Part shown: piece by piece, positions 34,523 through 43,443 of the stretch
Layout: the number at the start of each line of letters is the position of its first letter
Position numbering within the stretch: the stretch's first letter is position 1
DNA from: Paractinoplanes maris
Lineage (GTDB): Bacteria > Actinomycetota > Actinomycetes > Mycobacteriales > Micromonosporaceae
Direction of reading: 5' to 3'
Assembly (NCBI RefSeq): GCF_023544465.1
Contig: NZ_JALPVL010000004.1
Location: forward strand, 248,001-312,000
DNA length: 64,000 bases
Translations under genes and position numbers: made by a program
Notes under the pieces: model-generated
Told to the model about the DNA's origin: nothing
Database searches by the model: none
What the model saw: only the letters and a program-made list of their open reading frames with translations

Positions 34523-34796
34523 GATCAATTACCAGAGCAGGTCATGTCGTAGCGGTGTGGGTGGTTCGGACCGCTGCTCATTGCTGGACCATTGATGCTG
34601 CCCCGGCCCGGTAGGGCGGGGCAGCATCTGGGCCGTCGGGTTCACCGCCCACCGTTGCTGACCCCGGGTTGAGGGCTTGCGGGGGTCTGGCGGTCCGGGA
34701 CATCCCGACTGGCGACAGGGCTACTGCGCCGTTGAGCGCCTTCAATGAGCGTCCGGCAGTGATGTCCCGGGACCCGCCAGGTGCTTGTCCAGCTGA
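34464..34796. other. Gene-free stretch between terC and the IS110 remnant
   Basis: About 330 bases with no supported gene. It holds the tail repeat of terC, a strong hairpin at 34595-34627, and a pair of inverted 18-20-base segments at 34687-34704 and 34761-34780 (CTGGCGG...GGGACATC and its near-complement). Confidence 0.6.
34595..34627 (+). terminator. Probable terC terminator
   Basis: An 11-bp perfect outer stem (34595-34605 with 34617-34627) continues with three inner pairs. There is no T tract, which is common in actinomycete terminators. Confidence 0.6.
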
Positions 34797-35178
34797 TACG
34801 AGCAGCGAGGTCAAGCAGTGTTGAGGGTGCCTGAGCAGGTGGGGTCGGCGGAAGCGATGCTCGCGGGTGTCGACTGGGAAAACCCCCGCGACCCGGCAGT
34901 CCGGCAAAACCCGGGTGGTCGCGTTCCGCTGGGCTGTCGACAAACAGCTGCGCGCCGCGGTCTGCGACTTCGCCGACGGCAGCCGCCGAGCGAACCCGTG
35001 GCCGGCCGACCTCTACGCCCGTGCCCGTGCCCGCGGCAAGAAACACAACCACGCCATCCGCATCCTCGCCTGCGCCTGGCTCGCCGTGATCTGGAAATGC
35101 TGGACCACCCCCTACGACCCCGCCCAGCATCAAGCCCTCCAAACCCTGCTCCACAAAGTTCCACAACCCAATGGTTGA
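34797..35178 (+). pseudogene. IS110-family transposase remnant, frameshifted
   Basis: Only the C-terminal third of an IS110/IS116/IS902 transposase remains. In one frame GSAEAMLAGV can be read up to about 34875; the next frame continues with GKTPATRQSGKTRVVAFRWA, VDKQLRAAVCDFADGSRRAN and the ending HAIRILACAWLAVIWKCW with YDPAQHQALQTLL. The switch near 34870-34885 is a frameshift. The catalytic DEDD N-terminal domain is absent, so the element is dead. No intact IS ends were found. Confidence 0.8.
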
Positions 35179-35185
35179 CACAGGG

Positions 35186-35425
35186 CACTCCCGCCGAACG
35201 CGCGGGCGGGGCGAGCTGGTCGCTGGCGCGCCCAGAACGCTCACCCCACCCACGCGACGTGAGTGATGGGTAACGCCCAATACAAAGATCAACCCCTCAA
35301 GCCGGGCGGCCTGAGGGGTTGATTGGTTTCGAGGGTGACCGCTCACGCAGGTCGCCCGGGTGGGGCGAGCGCTCTGGGCGCGCCAGCGCCCTGCTCGCCC
35401 TGCCCGGGCCCTCGGCGGGAGCAGC
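35186..35425. repeat. Long imperfect inverted repeat of about 240 bp
   Basis: The best segment pairs 35210-35252 with 35357-35399 (38 of 43 positions). Outside it, CTCCCGCCGA near 35189 pairs with TCGGCGGGAG near 35413, and inside it the pairing continues with gaps. A perfect 12-bp hairpin sits in the centre. It lies between the IS110 remnant and the end of typA. Confidence 0.75.
35288..35323. terminator. Hairpin at the centre of the long inverted repeat
   Basis: ATCAACCCCTCA at 35288-35299 pairs perfectly with 35312-35323, and three more pairs close a GGGC loop. It could end transcription from either side, including a run-on from typA. Confidence 0.7.
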
Positions 35426-35494
35426 GGTCCGTACCACTCACCCCGCTACGACATCTGCCGTTGACGTGGCGATTTACGAACCTTCGACGGTGGA

Positions 35495-37363
<1,869 letters not shown>

Positions 37364-37505
37364 ACACCCATTGTCCCCGGAGAAAGTTGCGGTCGCGGGT
37401 CGGGGTCGATCGACGTTTCAGCCCTGCTTTAAGGGTGCAGCGCCGAACCGGGACGAAGGCCTACCGTGCGCCAGCACAGGACGAACGGGGAGGAAGGTCG
37501 GGTTG

Positions 37506-38309
37506 ATGGCGCGAGGAGTGAAAGTTGGCGCGGCGGTGGCCGCGTTGATCATGGCTGCGGGGTGTGGCCTGGCCGGCGGCAAGGACGACGACGTGGCCGC
37601 GCCGGCTTCGGTGGCGTCCGAGGTGAGTGCGTCACCCGAGCCGACCGGGGAGCCGGAGCCGATCGCCGAGGTCACGGAGTCGCCGACCCCGGCGCCGACC
37701 ACGAAGAAGCCGTCCCGCAAGCCGACGACCAAGGCGGCCGAGCCCACCGAGCCCGCCTTCTGGAGCGAGCTGCCGGCGTGCGCGCGCAAGGACAAGACGA
37801 AGCCGGTGCCGCGCCGGACCGTCAAGAAGGCGCTCAAGGCCGCCTCGGCGCGCGTCTACTGGCGTACCGAAGCGCCGACCTTGAAGTTGAACTATCCCCT
37901 GGTCAAGGCGGTCGCATGGCAGGAGAGTGGCTGGCAGACCAACATCCACAACTGCGACGGCGGCACCGGCGTCATGCAGGTGATGCCCGACACCGTCGAT
38001 TTCATCAACGGCCGGTTCGGGCTGGAGTACGACGCCCAGAACTACAAGGACAACGCGTTCGCCGGCGCCAACTACATGGCCTGGTTCACCCGATGGGCGG
38101 GGCAGAACTACTTCGGCGAGAACTACAACCTCAGTCCCAGCAAGTGCAAGTCGCACACGTCGTGGTGCCTGCTCAACGTTGTCATCTCGGGTTACAACGC
38201 AGGTCAGGGCGGTATCGAGGCGGCGGCGCAGAGCAAGACGCTGCCCAATCCGAAGTACGTGGCGGCGGTGCGCTCGCTGATGAACCGGTGCGAGTGCGAC
38301 CAGTTCTGA
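37506..38309 (+). CDS. Lytic transglycosylase lipoprotein
   Basis: A 267-residue exported protein. The signal ends in a lipobox (LIMAAGC), and a Pro/Thr/Glu-rich linker of about 60 residues leads to the catalytic domain. This is an SLT/goose-lysozyme-like fold: LVKAVAWQESGWQTNIHNCD with the catalytic Glu in QESGW, GTGVMQVMPDTVDFINGRF, YKDNAFAGANYMAWF and VISGYNAGQGGIEAA. It cleaves peptidoglycan glycan strands. The ATG at 37506 has GGGGAGGAAGG upstream. It is transcribed divergently from typA; the 142-base gap may hold both promoters. Confidence 0.9.
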   Translation: MARGVKVGAAVAALIMAAGCGLAGGKDDDVAAPASVASEVSASPEPTGEPEPIAEVTESPTPAPTTKKPSRKPTTKAAEPTEPAFWSELPACARKDKTKPVPRRTVKKALKAASARVYWRTEAPTLKLNYPLVKAVAWQESGWQTNIHNCDGGTGVMQVMPDTVDFINGRFGLEYDAQNYKDNAFAGANYMAWFTRWAGQNYFGENYNLSPSKCKSHTSWCLLNVVISGYNAGQGGIEAAAQSKTLPNPKYVAAVRSLMNRCECDQF

Positions 38310-38334
38310 GCGCCGAGATACACTTGTCGGCAGA

Positions 38335-38383
38335 CCCGAGACCTGTTTTGACCCGCTTCCAGCGGCGAGTGTAAGGTCTCGGG
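38335..38383 (+). promoter_or_regulatory. Inverted repeat upstream of the L11-like gene
   Basis: CCCGAGACCT at 38335-38344 pairs perfectly with AGGTCTCGGG at 38374-38383, with a smaller CCGCT/AGCGG hairpin in the 29-base loop. It could end the transglycosylase message or control the L11-like gene 78 bases downstream. Confidence 0.55.
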
Positions 38384-38460
38384 GTTGTCGTGTGTCGAAG
38401 AAGCTGGCGAGCTGCGTTCTCAAGACGGCCCGTGCAGCTCACCTTAAGGAGCCTTACGCA

Positions 38461-38886
38461 ATGCCGCCCAAGAAAAAGACCCATGAGGTAACCCTCGCGC
38501 TTGAGGCGGGTAACGCCGCGATGGTCGACCTCGGCAAGATGCTTGGTCCGACCGGGGCCAACATGCGTGCGGTCAAGGTCGAGTACGACGAGGCGACGGC
38601 GAAGAACCGCGGCGAGATCATTCCGGTGATCGTCAGCGTCTTCGAGGACCGCAGCCACGCGCTGGCCTACAAGACGCCGCCGACGAGCTTCCTGATCCGT
38701 AAGGCCCTGGGCATCCAGTCGGGCGCGTCCAACCCGCTGACCCAGACCGTCGGCACGCTGAGCACGACTCAGGTCAAGGAGATCGCCGAGCGCAAGCTCC
38801 CCGACCTGAACGCGAACGACCTCGACGCCGCGATCCAGATCGTCGCCGGCACCGCCCGCTCCATGGGTGTGAAGGTCGCTTCCTGA
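38461..38886 (+). CDS. Divergent paralogue of ribosomal protein L11
   Basis: The 141-residue protein is full length for uL11 and clearly homologous: it opens MPPKKKTHEVTLALEAG, keeps the C-terminal domain features IPVIVSVFEDRSHALAYKTP and TVGTLSTTQVKEIAERKLPD, and ends GTARSMGVKV. The N-terminal domain is altered: where L11 has the proline-rich PPVGPALGQ-type segment that binds thiopeptides, this reads AAMVDLGKMLGPTGANM. It stands alone, not beside nusG or rplA, so it is unlikely to be the main L11. AAGGAG lies eight to nine bases before the ATG and a perfect terminator follows, so the gene looks functional. Confidence 0.85.
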   Translation: MPPKKKTHEVTLALEAGNAAMVDLGKMLGPTGANMRAVKVEYDEATAKNRGEIIPVIVSVFEDRSHALAYKTPPTSFLIRKALGIQSGASNPLTQTVGTLSTTQVKEIAERKLPDLNANDLDAAIQIVAGTARSMGVKVAS

Positions 38887-38898
38887 ATCAGCTTGTAG

Positions 38899-38932
38899 AA
38901 AAGGGCCCCGGGTTTTCCCGGGGCCCTTTTCT
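38899..38932. terminator. Terminator after the L11-like gene
   Basis: A perfect 14-bp stem (38899-38912 with 38917-38930), a TTTT loop, and A and T runs at the base. It works in both directions and also ends the convergent ClpP-like gene. Confidence 0.95.
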
Positions 38933-38935
38933 GTG

Positions 38936-39541
38936 TCACGCCTTGCCGACGACCTCGTCGATCAGCCCGTAGTCCAGGGCCTCCTGTGCGGTGAGGCTGC
39001 GCCCGGCCGACATGTCGTCCTCGATCCGGCTGCGGGGCTGCCCGGTCACCTCGACCAGCCGCAGGGTGATCTCCTCGAGCTCGCGCAGGTGCTGACCGGC
39101 GGCCCGGGCGACCTCGTCGGCGGTGCCGGCGAAACCGGAGGACCGCGGCTCGCTCAGCTTGAACCGGGCGTGCCGGTAGGCGGCCCGCCGCTCGGCCGCG
39201 GCGAGCAGGGCGACCACCGCGCCCGCGGCCTGTGAGGTGACGACGGCGTGCACGGGGGCGGCCATCGCGTCGATGACGTCGATGACCGAGAGGGCCGCGC
39301 CGAGCTCGCCGCCCTGGCTGGCCAGATGCAGCTGCACCGGTGCCGGCCCGGCCGCGTCGAGCGTCAGCAGGGCGGCGGCGACGCCGGTGGCGCCCTCGGC
39401 GGTGAGCTGCCCGCGAATCAGCACGATGCGCTGATCGAACAGCTTCTCCTCGAGCCAGCCCGCCATGCCCGGCTGCTGCCACGGCTCCGGCTGCTGCGGC
39501 GGGGGTTGCCCCCACCGCATCGGATCGTGCCGCATCTCCAC
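38936..39541 (-). CDS. ClpP-like protein without catalytic serine and histidine
   Basis: A 201-residue ClpP-fold protein. LFDQRIVLIRGQLTAEGATG, VQLHLASQGGELGAALSVID and the closing SLTAQEALDYGLIDEVV follow ClpP closely. Yet the catalytic Ser block, GQAAS in ClpP, reads SQAAG, and the catalytic His block, MIHQP, reads KLSEP. It therefore cannot be an ordinary serine peptidase; a ClpR-like structural role or a chaperone-bound cofactor role is more likely. The N-terminus has a Pro/Gln-rich stretch (PPPQQPEPWQQP). The GTG at 39541 is preferred because GGGAGG is six bases upstream. Confidence 0.85.
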   Translation of the reverse strand: MEMRHDPMRWGQPPPQQPEPWQQPGMAGWLEEKLFDQRIVLIRGQLTAEGATGVAAALLTLDAAGPAPVQLHLASQGGELGAALSVIDVIDAMAAPVHAVVTSQAAGAVVALLAAAERRAAYRHARFKLSEPRSSGFAGTADEVARAAGQHLRELEEITLRLVEVTGQPRSRIEDDMSAGRSLTAQEALDYGLIDEVVGKA

Positions 39542-39578
39542 CGCACACCTCCCGATCACCCGTTTGGGCGTCCTCAGC

Positions 39579-40271
39579 CTATCCAGCCCCAGCGGCCCCG
39601 GCGCTCCCTTCCGCTGAGGGCTGAGCGTCCCGAGCGGGTTGAGTGGGCCGGCTCGGTTGAGTGGGGGAGACGGCCCGCCAGCGCCAATTGGCCTCGGCGG
39701 GCTCCGGTGGCGGGCCGGGCAGCTCGCCCTCGGCGCGCAGACCGTCGAGCAGCAGGGTCACGTAGCGGCGGCGCAACTCGGTGGTGCGCTCGGCCCCGGG
39801 CACCCGGGCCGCGGCGCACATCTCCAGCAGCATGGTCATGTCGGAGGGGACGACACCCGCCCGCATGCGCCCGCGGGCCCGGTCGAACAGCGCGTCACCG
39901 AGGTCGCTCGCCCGCATCGCGTCGGCGTTCATCTCGGCGGTCGGGGTGAACGTGCCGGCCAGGTGCACGGTGAGCGAGTGCACGTCGGCCTCGACCACGC
40001 CGCGCAGGAAGATCTCGAACGCCGCCCAGTCGTCGGGCTCCAGCGCGGCCCGCTCGGCCACCGCGATGAAGCGGCGCAGCCCGTCGTGGCACAGCGTCCG
40101 GAGCAGGTCTTCCTTGCCCGGATAGCGCCGGTAGAGCGCGCTGATGCCGACCCCGGCGCGCTCGGCGACGGCGGAGATCGGGGCCCGGCTGTCGGCGAGG
40201 AAGACATCGCGCGCCGCGGCCAGGATCGCCTCACTGTTGCGGGCGGCCTCGCGAGCCCGGCCTGACGTCAT
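39579..40271 (-). CDS. TetR-family transcriptional regulator
   Basis: A 230-residue repressor. The N-terminal HTH is clear: ILAAARDVFLADSRAPISAV, AERAGVGISALYRRYPGKED, LLRTLCHDGL. The ligand domain is the usual helical bundle, and a 35-residue Pro/Ala-rich tail extends the C-terminus. It is divergent from the epoxide-hydrolase-like gene, with 88 bases between the starts. Inverted GGAAC/GTTCC sequences in that gap are the likely operators, giving control of itself and the neighbour. The ATG at 40271 is used; a GTG two codons upstream is possible. Confidence 0.9.
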   Translation of the reverse strand: MTSGRAREAARNSEAILAAARDVFLADSRAPISAVAERAGVGISALYRRYPGKEDLLRTLCHDGLRRFIAVAERAALEPDDWAAFEIFLRGVVEADVHSLTVHLAGTFTPTAEMNADAMRASDLGDALFDRARGRMRAGVVPSDMTMLLEMCAAARVPGAERTTELRRRYVTLLLDGLRAEGELPGPPPEPAEANWRWRAVSPTQPSRPTQPARDAQPSAEGSAGAAGAG

Positions 40272-40288
40272 GTGCACAACTTACCACT

Positions 40289-40341
40289 GGAACGGAACGT
40301 TCCACTCCGCTACTGTCAGGCGGAACAAAGCATTCCGTTCC
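40289..40341. promoter_or_regulatory. Putative TetR operators
   Basis: GGAACGGAACGTTCC at 40289-40303 contains the perfect palindrome GGAACGTTCC. At 40322-40341 a second, looser site reads GGAACAAAGCATTCCGTTCC. Both stand between the divergent TetR and hydrolase genes. Confidence 0.6.
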
Positions 40342-40359
40342 GCGAACCGGGGAGACACC

Positions 40360-41472
40360 ATGACCGAGATCCACCCCTTCCGTATCGCCGTCGACCAAGC
40401 TGATGTCGACGACCTGCGCGACCGTCTGGCCCGCACCCGCTGGACCGGCGAGATCCCCGGCCAGGGCTGGCAGCGCGGTGTCCCGGTCGACTACCTCAAG
40501 GAGCTCGCCCGCTATTGGGAGCGCGACTTCGACTGGCGCGCAGCCGAGGCCAGGCTCAACGAGTTGCCCCAGTTCCGCACCGAGGTCGACGGTCAGACGC
40601 TGCACTTCGCCCACGTGCGCTCGGCCGACCCGGCCGCCACGCCGCTGCTGATCAGCCACGACTGGCCGGGCTCGTTCGCGCTCTACCTGCCGGTCGTCGA
40701 GGAGCTGACCGCCGACTTCCACCTGGTGCTGGTGAGCAACCCGGGCGTCGCGTTCTCGGGCCCGCTGACCAGTGCCGGCTGGACGACCGGGCGCAGCGCC
40801 GCCGCGTTCGGCGAGATCATGAGCCGGCTCGGCTACGAGCGGTACGGCGTGCAGGGCACCGGTGGCGGGGCCGGCATCGCCGTCGAGATGGGCCGGCAGC
40901 AACCCGGCCGGGTGATCGGCGTCCACGTCAACGGCCACATCACGTTCCCGTCGGGCGACCCGGCCGAGTTCGAGGGGCTCACCGAGGCCGAGCAGGACAG
41001 GCTGCGCCGGCTCCAGGACTTCCGCGACGACAAGATGGGGTTCAACGCCATCCAGTCGACCCGGCCGCAGACGCTCGCCTTCGGCCTGCACGACTCGCCG
41101 GTCGGTCAGCTGGCCTGGATCACCGAGAAGTTCCAGGAGTGGACCGACCCGGCCGCCACCCGGCCCGAGGACGCGGTCGACCGCGATCTGCTGCTCACCA
41201 ACGTCAGCCTCTATTGGTTCACCGGCACCGCCGGTTCGTCGGCCACCACGTACTGGGAGATGGCGCACGACCCGGGCGCGTGGGCGCCGAAGGAGAAGTC
41301 GACCGTGCCGCTGGGCGTGGCCCTCGGCGTCACCGACATCACCGTGCGCCGCTTCGCCGAGCGCGACATGCCGGTCACCCATTGGACCGAGCTGCCGGCC
41401 GGCGGCAACTTCCTCTCCGCCGAGCAGCCGAAGATGTTCGCCGACGACGTGCGGGCGTTCTTCCGCTCGTGA
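40360..41472 (+). CDS. Epoxide-hydrolase-family alpha/beta hydrolase, altered active site
   Basis: A 370-residue protein with the N-terminal epoxide hydrolase cap region (FRIAVDQADVDDLRDRLART, then WQRGVPVDYLKELARYW) and the alpha/beta hydrolase core. Two key sites differ from the family. The oxyanion motif HGWPGS reads HDWPGS. The nucleophile elbow, usually QGGDWG, reads QGTGGGAG, so the attacking Asp is a Gly. The later acid and base region (ALGVTDITVRRFAE, MPVTHWTELPAGGNF) is recognisable. It may be inactive or use other chemistry. GGGGAG is well spaced before the ATG. Control by the divergent TetR is likely. Confidence 0.82.
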   Translation: MTEIHPFRIAVDQADVDDLRDRLARTRWTGEIPGQGWQRGVPVDYLKELARYWERDFDWRAAEARLNELPQFRTEVDGQTLHFAHVRSADPAATPLLISHDWPGSFALYLPVVEELTADFHLVLVSNPGVAFSGPLTSAGWTTGRSAAAFGEIMSRLGYERYGVQGTGGGAGIAVEMGRQQPGRVIGVHVNGHITFPSGDPAEFEGLTEAEQDRLRRLQDFRDDKMGFNAIQSTRPQTLAFGLHDSPVGQLAWITEKFQEWTDPAATRPEDAVDRDLLLTNVSLYWFTGTAGSSATTYWEMAHDPGAWAPKEKSTVPLGVALGVTDITVRRFAERDMPVTHWTELPAGGNFLSAEQPKMFADDVRAFFRS

Positions 41473-41558
41473 TGACGGCGACTCTCCTCTGACGGAAGAG
41501 TAGAGTCGGCTCCCGTGCCGTCGGGACCGAGGGCGCGGACGAAAGGGAACAACCGGCC

Positions 41559-43025
41559 ATGCCGCAGAGCGTCACCTCCACCTTCACCCGGCCGGCCTGG
41601 CTGTCGTCACCCCGGGTGCTGCGCACCGAGGTGCTGGCCGGCCTCGTGGTCGCGCTGGCCCTGATCCCGGAGGCGATCTCGTTCTCCATCCTGGCCGGAG
41701 TCGACCCCGAGGTGGGGCTGTTCGCGTCGTTCACCATGGCCGTCACGATCGCCTTCACCGGCGGGCGGCCCGCGATGATCTCGGCCGCGACCGGGGCCAT
41801 CGCCCTGGTCGTGGCGCCCCTGGCCAAGCAGTACGGTCTCGATTTCCTGGTCGCGGCGGTGATCCTCGGTGGTCTGCTGCAGATCGTGCTGGCCCTGGCC
41901 GGGGTGGCCAAGCTGATGCGGTTCATCCCGCGCAGCGTCATGGTGGGCTTCGTCAACGCGCTGGCCATCCTCATCTTCACCGCCCAGGTGCCGCACCTGA
42001 TCGGCGTCCCGTGGCTGGTCTATCCGCTGGTGGCGGTGGCCCTGGCCGTCATCGTGCTGCTGCCCCGGGTGACCACCGCGGTGCCGGCCCCGCTGGTGGC
42101 GATCGTCCTGCTCACCGCGTTCACCCTGATCGCGCATGTCGCCGTGCCCACCGTCGGCGACGAGGGCGCGCTGCCCGGCAGCCTGCCCACGCTGGGCCTG
42201 CCCGACGTGCCGTTCACGTTCGGCACGCTGCAGATCATCGCCCCCTACGCCGTGGGGATCGCCCTGGTCGGGCTGATGGAGTCGCTGATGACGGCCAAGC
42301 TGGTCGACGACGTCACCGACACCCGGTCGAACAAGACCCGCGAGTCGTGGGGGCAGGGCGTGGCCAACATCGTCACCGGCTTCTTCGGCGGCATGGGCGG
42401 CTGCGCGATGATCGGCCAGACGATGATCAACGTGAAGGTCTCGGGGGCCCGGACCCGGCTGTCGACCTTCCTGGCCGGCACGTTCCTGCTGATCCTGGTC
42501 GTCGTGCTGGGCGACGTGGTGGCCCTGATCCCGATGGCCGCGCTGGTCGCCGTGATGATCATTGTGTCGGTGGGCACGTTCGACTGGCACAGCATCGCCC
42601 CGGCCACCCTCCGGCGCATGCCCGCGGGCGAGATCACGGTGATGGTGGTGACCGTGGCGGGCACGCTGGTCACGCACAACCTGGCGATCGGCGTGGTGCT
42701 CGGCGTGCTCGCCGCCATGGTGGTGTTCGCGCGCCGGGTCGCTCACTTCACCCAGGTCAGCAAGGACGGCAACACCTATTCCGTACGCGGGGAGTTGTTC
42801 TTCGCCTCGAGCAACGACCTCGTGCACCAGTTCGACTACGCGGGCGACCCCGACCACGTGGTCATCGACATGAGCGGCGCGCACATCTGGGACGCGTCGT
42901 CGGTCGCCGCCCTGGACGCGATCAACACCAAGTACGCCGCGCACGGCAAACACGTCGAGATCACCGGGCTCAACGAGGCCAGCGCGAACTTCCACGACAA
43001 CCTCGCGGGCAGACTGAACTCATGA
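41559..43025 (+). CDS. SulP-family anion transporter with STAS domain
   Basis: A 488-residue transporter. The membrane domain has about ten to twelve helices, with the SulP signatures ALALIPEAISFSILAGVDPE, GLFASFTMAVTIAFTGGRPA and the VGLMESLMTAKLVDD segment. A C-terminal cytosolic STAS domain begins near residue 405 (VRGELFFASSNDLVHQFDY, VVIDMSGAHIWDASSVAALD). Family members carry sulfate, bicarbonate or dicarboxylates; this one is of the shorter bacterial kind and the substrate is open. The stop overlaps the MerR start by four bases. Confidence 0.93.
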   Translation: MPQSVTSTFTRPAWLSSPRVLRTEVLAGLVVALALIPEAISFSILAGVDPEVGLFASFTMAVTIAFTGGRPAMISAATGAIALVVAPLAKQYGLDFLVAAVILGGLLQIVLALAGVAKLMRFIPRSVMVGFVNALAILIFTAQVPHLIGVPWLVYPLVAVALAVIVLLPRVTTAVPAPLVAIVLLTAFTLIAHVAVPTVGDEGALPGSLPTLGLPDVPFTFGTLQIIAPYAVGIALVGLMESLMTAKLVDDVTDTRSNKTRESWGQGVANIVTGFFGGMGGCAMIGQTMINVKVSGARTRLSTFLAGTFLLILVVVLGDVVALIPMAALVAVMIIVSVGTFDWHSIAPATLRRMPAGEITVMVVTVAGTLVTHNLAIGVVLGVLAAMVVFARRVAHFTQVSKDGNTYSVRGELFFASSNDLVHQFDYAGDPDHVVIDMSGAHIWDASSVAALDAINTKYAAHGKHVEITGLNEASANFHDNLAGRLNS

Positions 43026-43420
43026 CCGGGCGCATGCAGATCGGCGAGGCGGCCGACCGGGTCGGGCTGAGCATCCGCACGATCCGCCATTACGAGGAGG
43101 CCGGCCTGATCGTGCCGTCGGCCCGCAGCGACGGCGGGTTCCGGCTCTACACCGAGCCCGACCTCGACCGGCTGCGCGTCGTCAAGCGGATGAAACCGCT
43201 CGGCTTCACCCTGGACGAGATGCGGGACCTGCTGCGGATCCTCGACGACCTCACCGCCGGCACCGGTGACCGGGCGGCGCTGCTCGAGCGGCTGGCCGGC
43301 TTCCACACCGACGCCGAGGCGCGGGTGCAGGCCCTGCGCGACCAGCTGATGTTCGCCGAGGGCTTCGCCCACCAGATGCGCGAGCACCTCGACCAGCACG
43401 CGGTGGAAAAGCCCTCGTAA
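43022..43420 (+). CDS. MerR-family transcriptional regulator
   Basis: A 132-residue regulator. The N-terminal winged helix is canonical: QIGEAADRVGLSIRTIRHYE, EAGLIVPSARSDGGFRLYTE, DLDRLRVVKRMKPLGFTLDE, MRDLL. The coiled-coil region follows (LRDQLMFAEGFAHQMREHLD). No cysteine is present, so it is not a metal or SoxR-type sensor. The ATG overlaps the SulP stop (ATGA), so transporter and regulator are one unit, an unusual tie suggesting that the regulator follows transport of the same anion or controls the operon. Confidence 0.93.
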   Translation: MTGRMQIGEAADRVGLSIRTIRHYEEAGLIVPSARSDGGFRLYTEPDLDRLRVVKRMKPLGFTLDEMRDLLRILDDLTAGTGDRAALLERLAGFHTDAEARVQALRDQLMFAEGFAHQMREHLDQHAVEKPS

Positions 43421-43443
43421 CCGGCCGGGTCTAGGGTCCGGGC

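Noticed and set aside
37364..37505. A c-di-AMP (ydaO) riboswitch before the transglycosylase, since such switches often precede wall hydrolases
   Set aside because: The conserved blocks of that aptamer are not visible and the region is too short.
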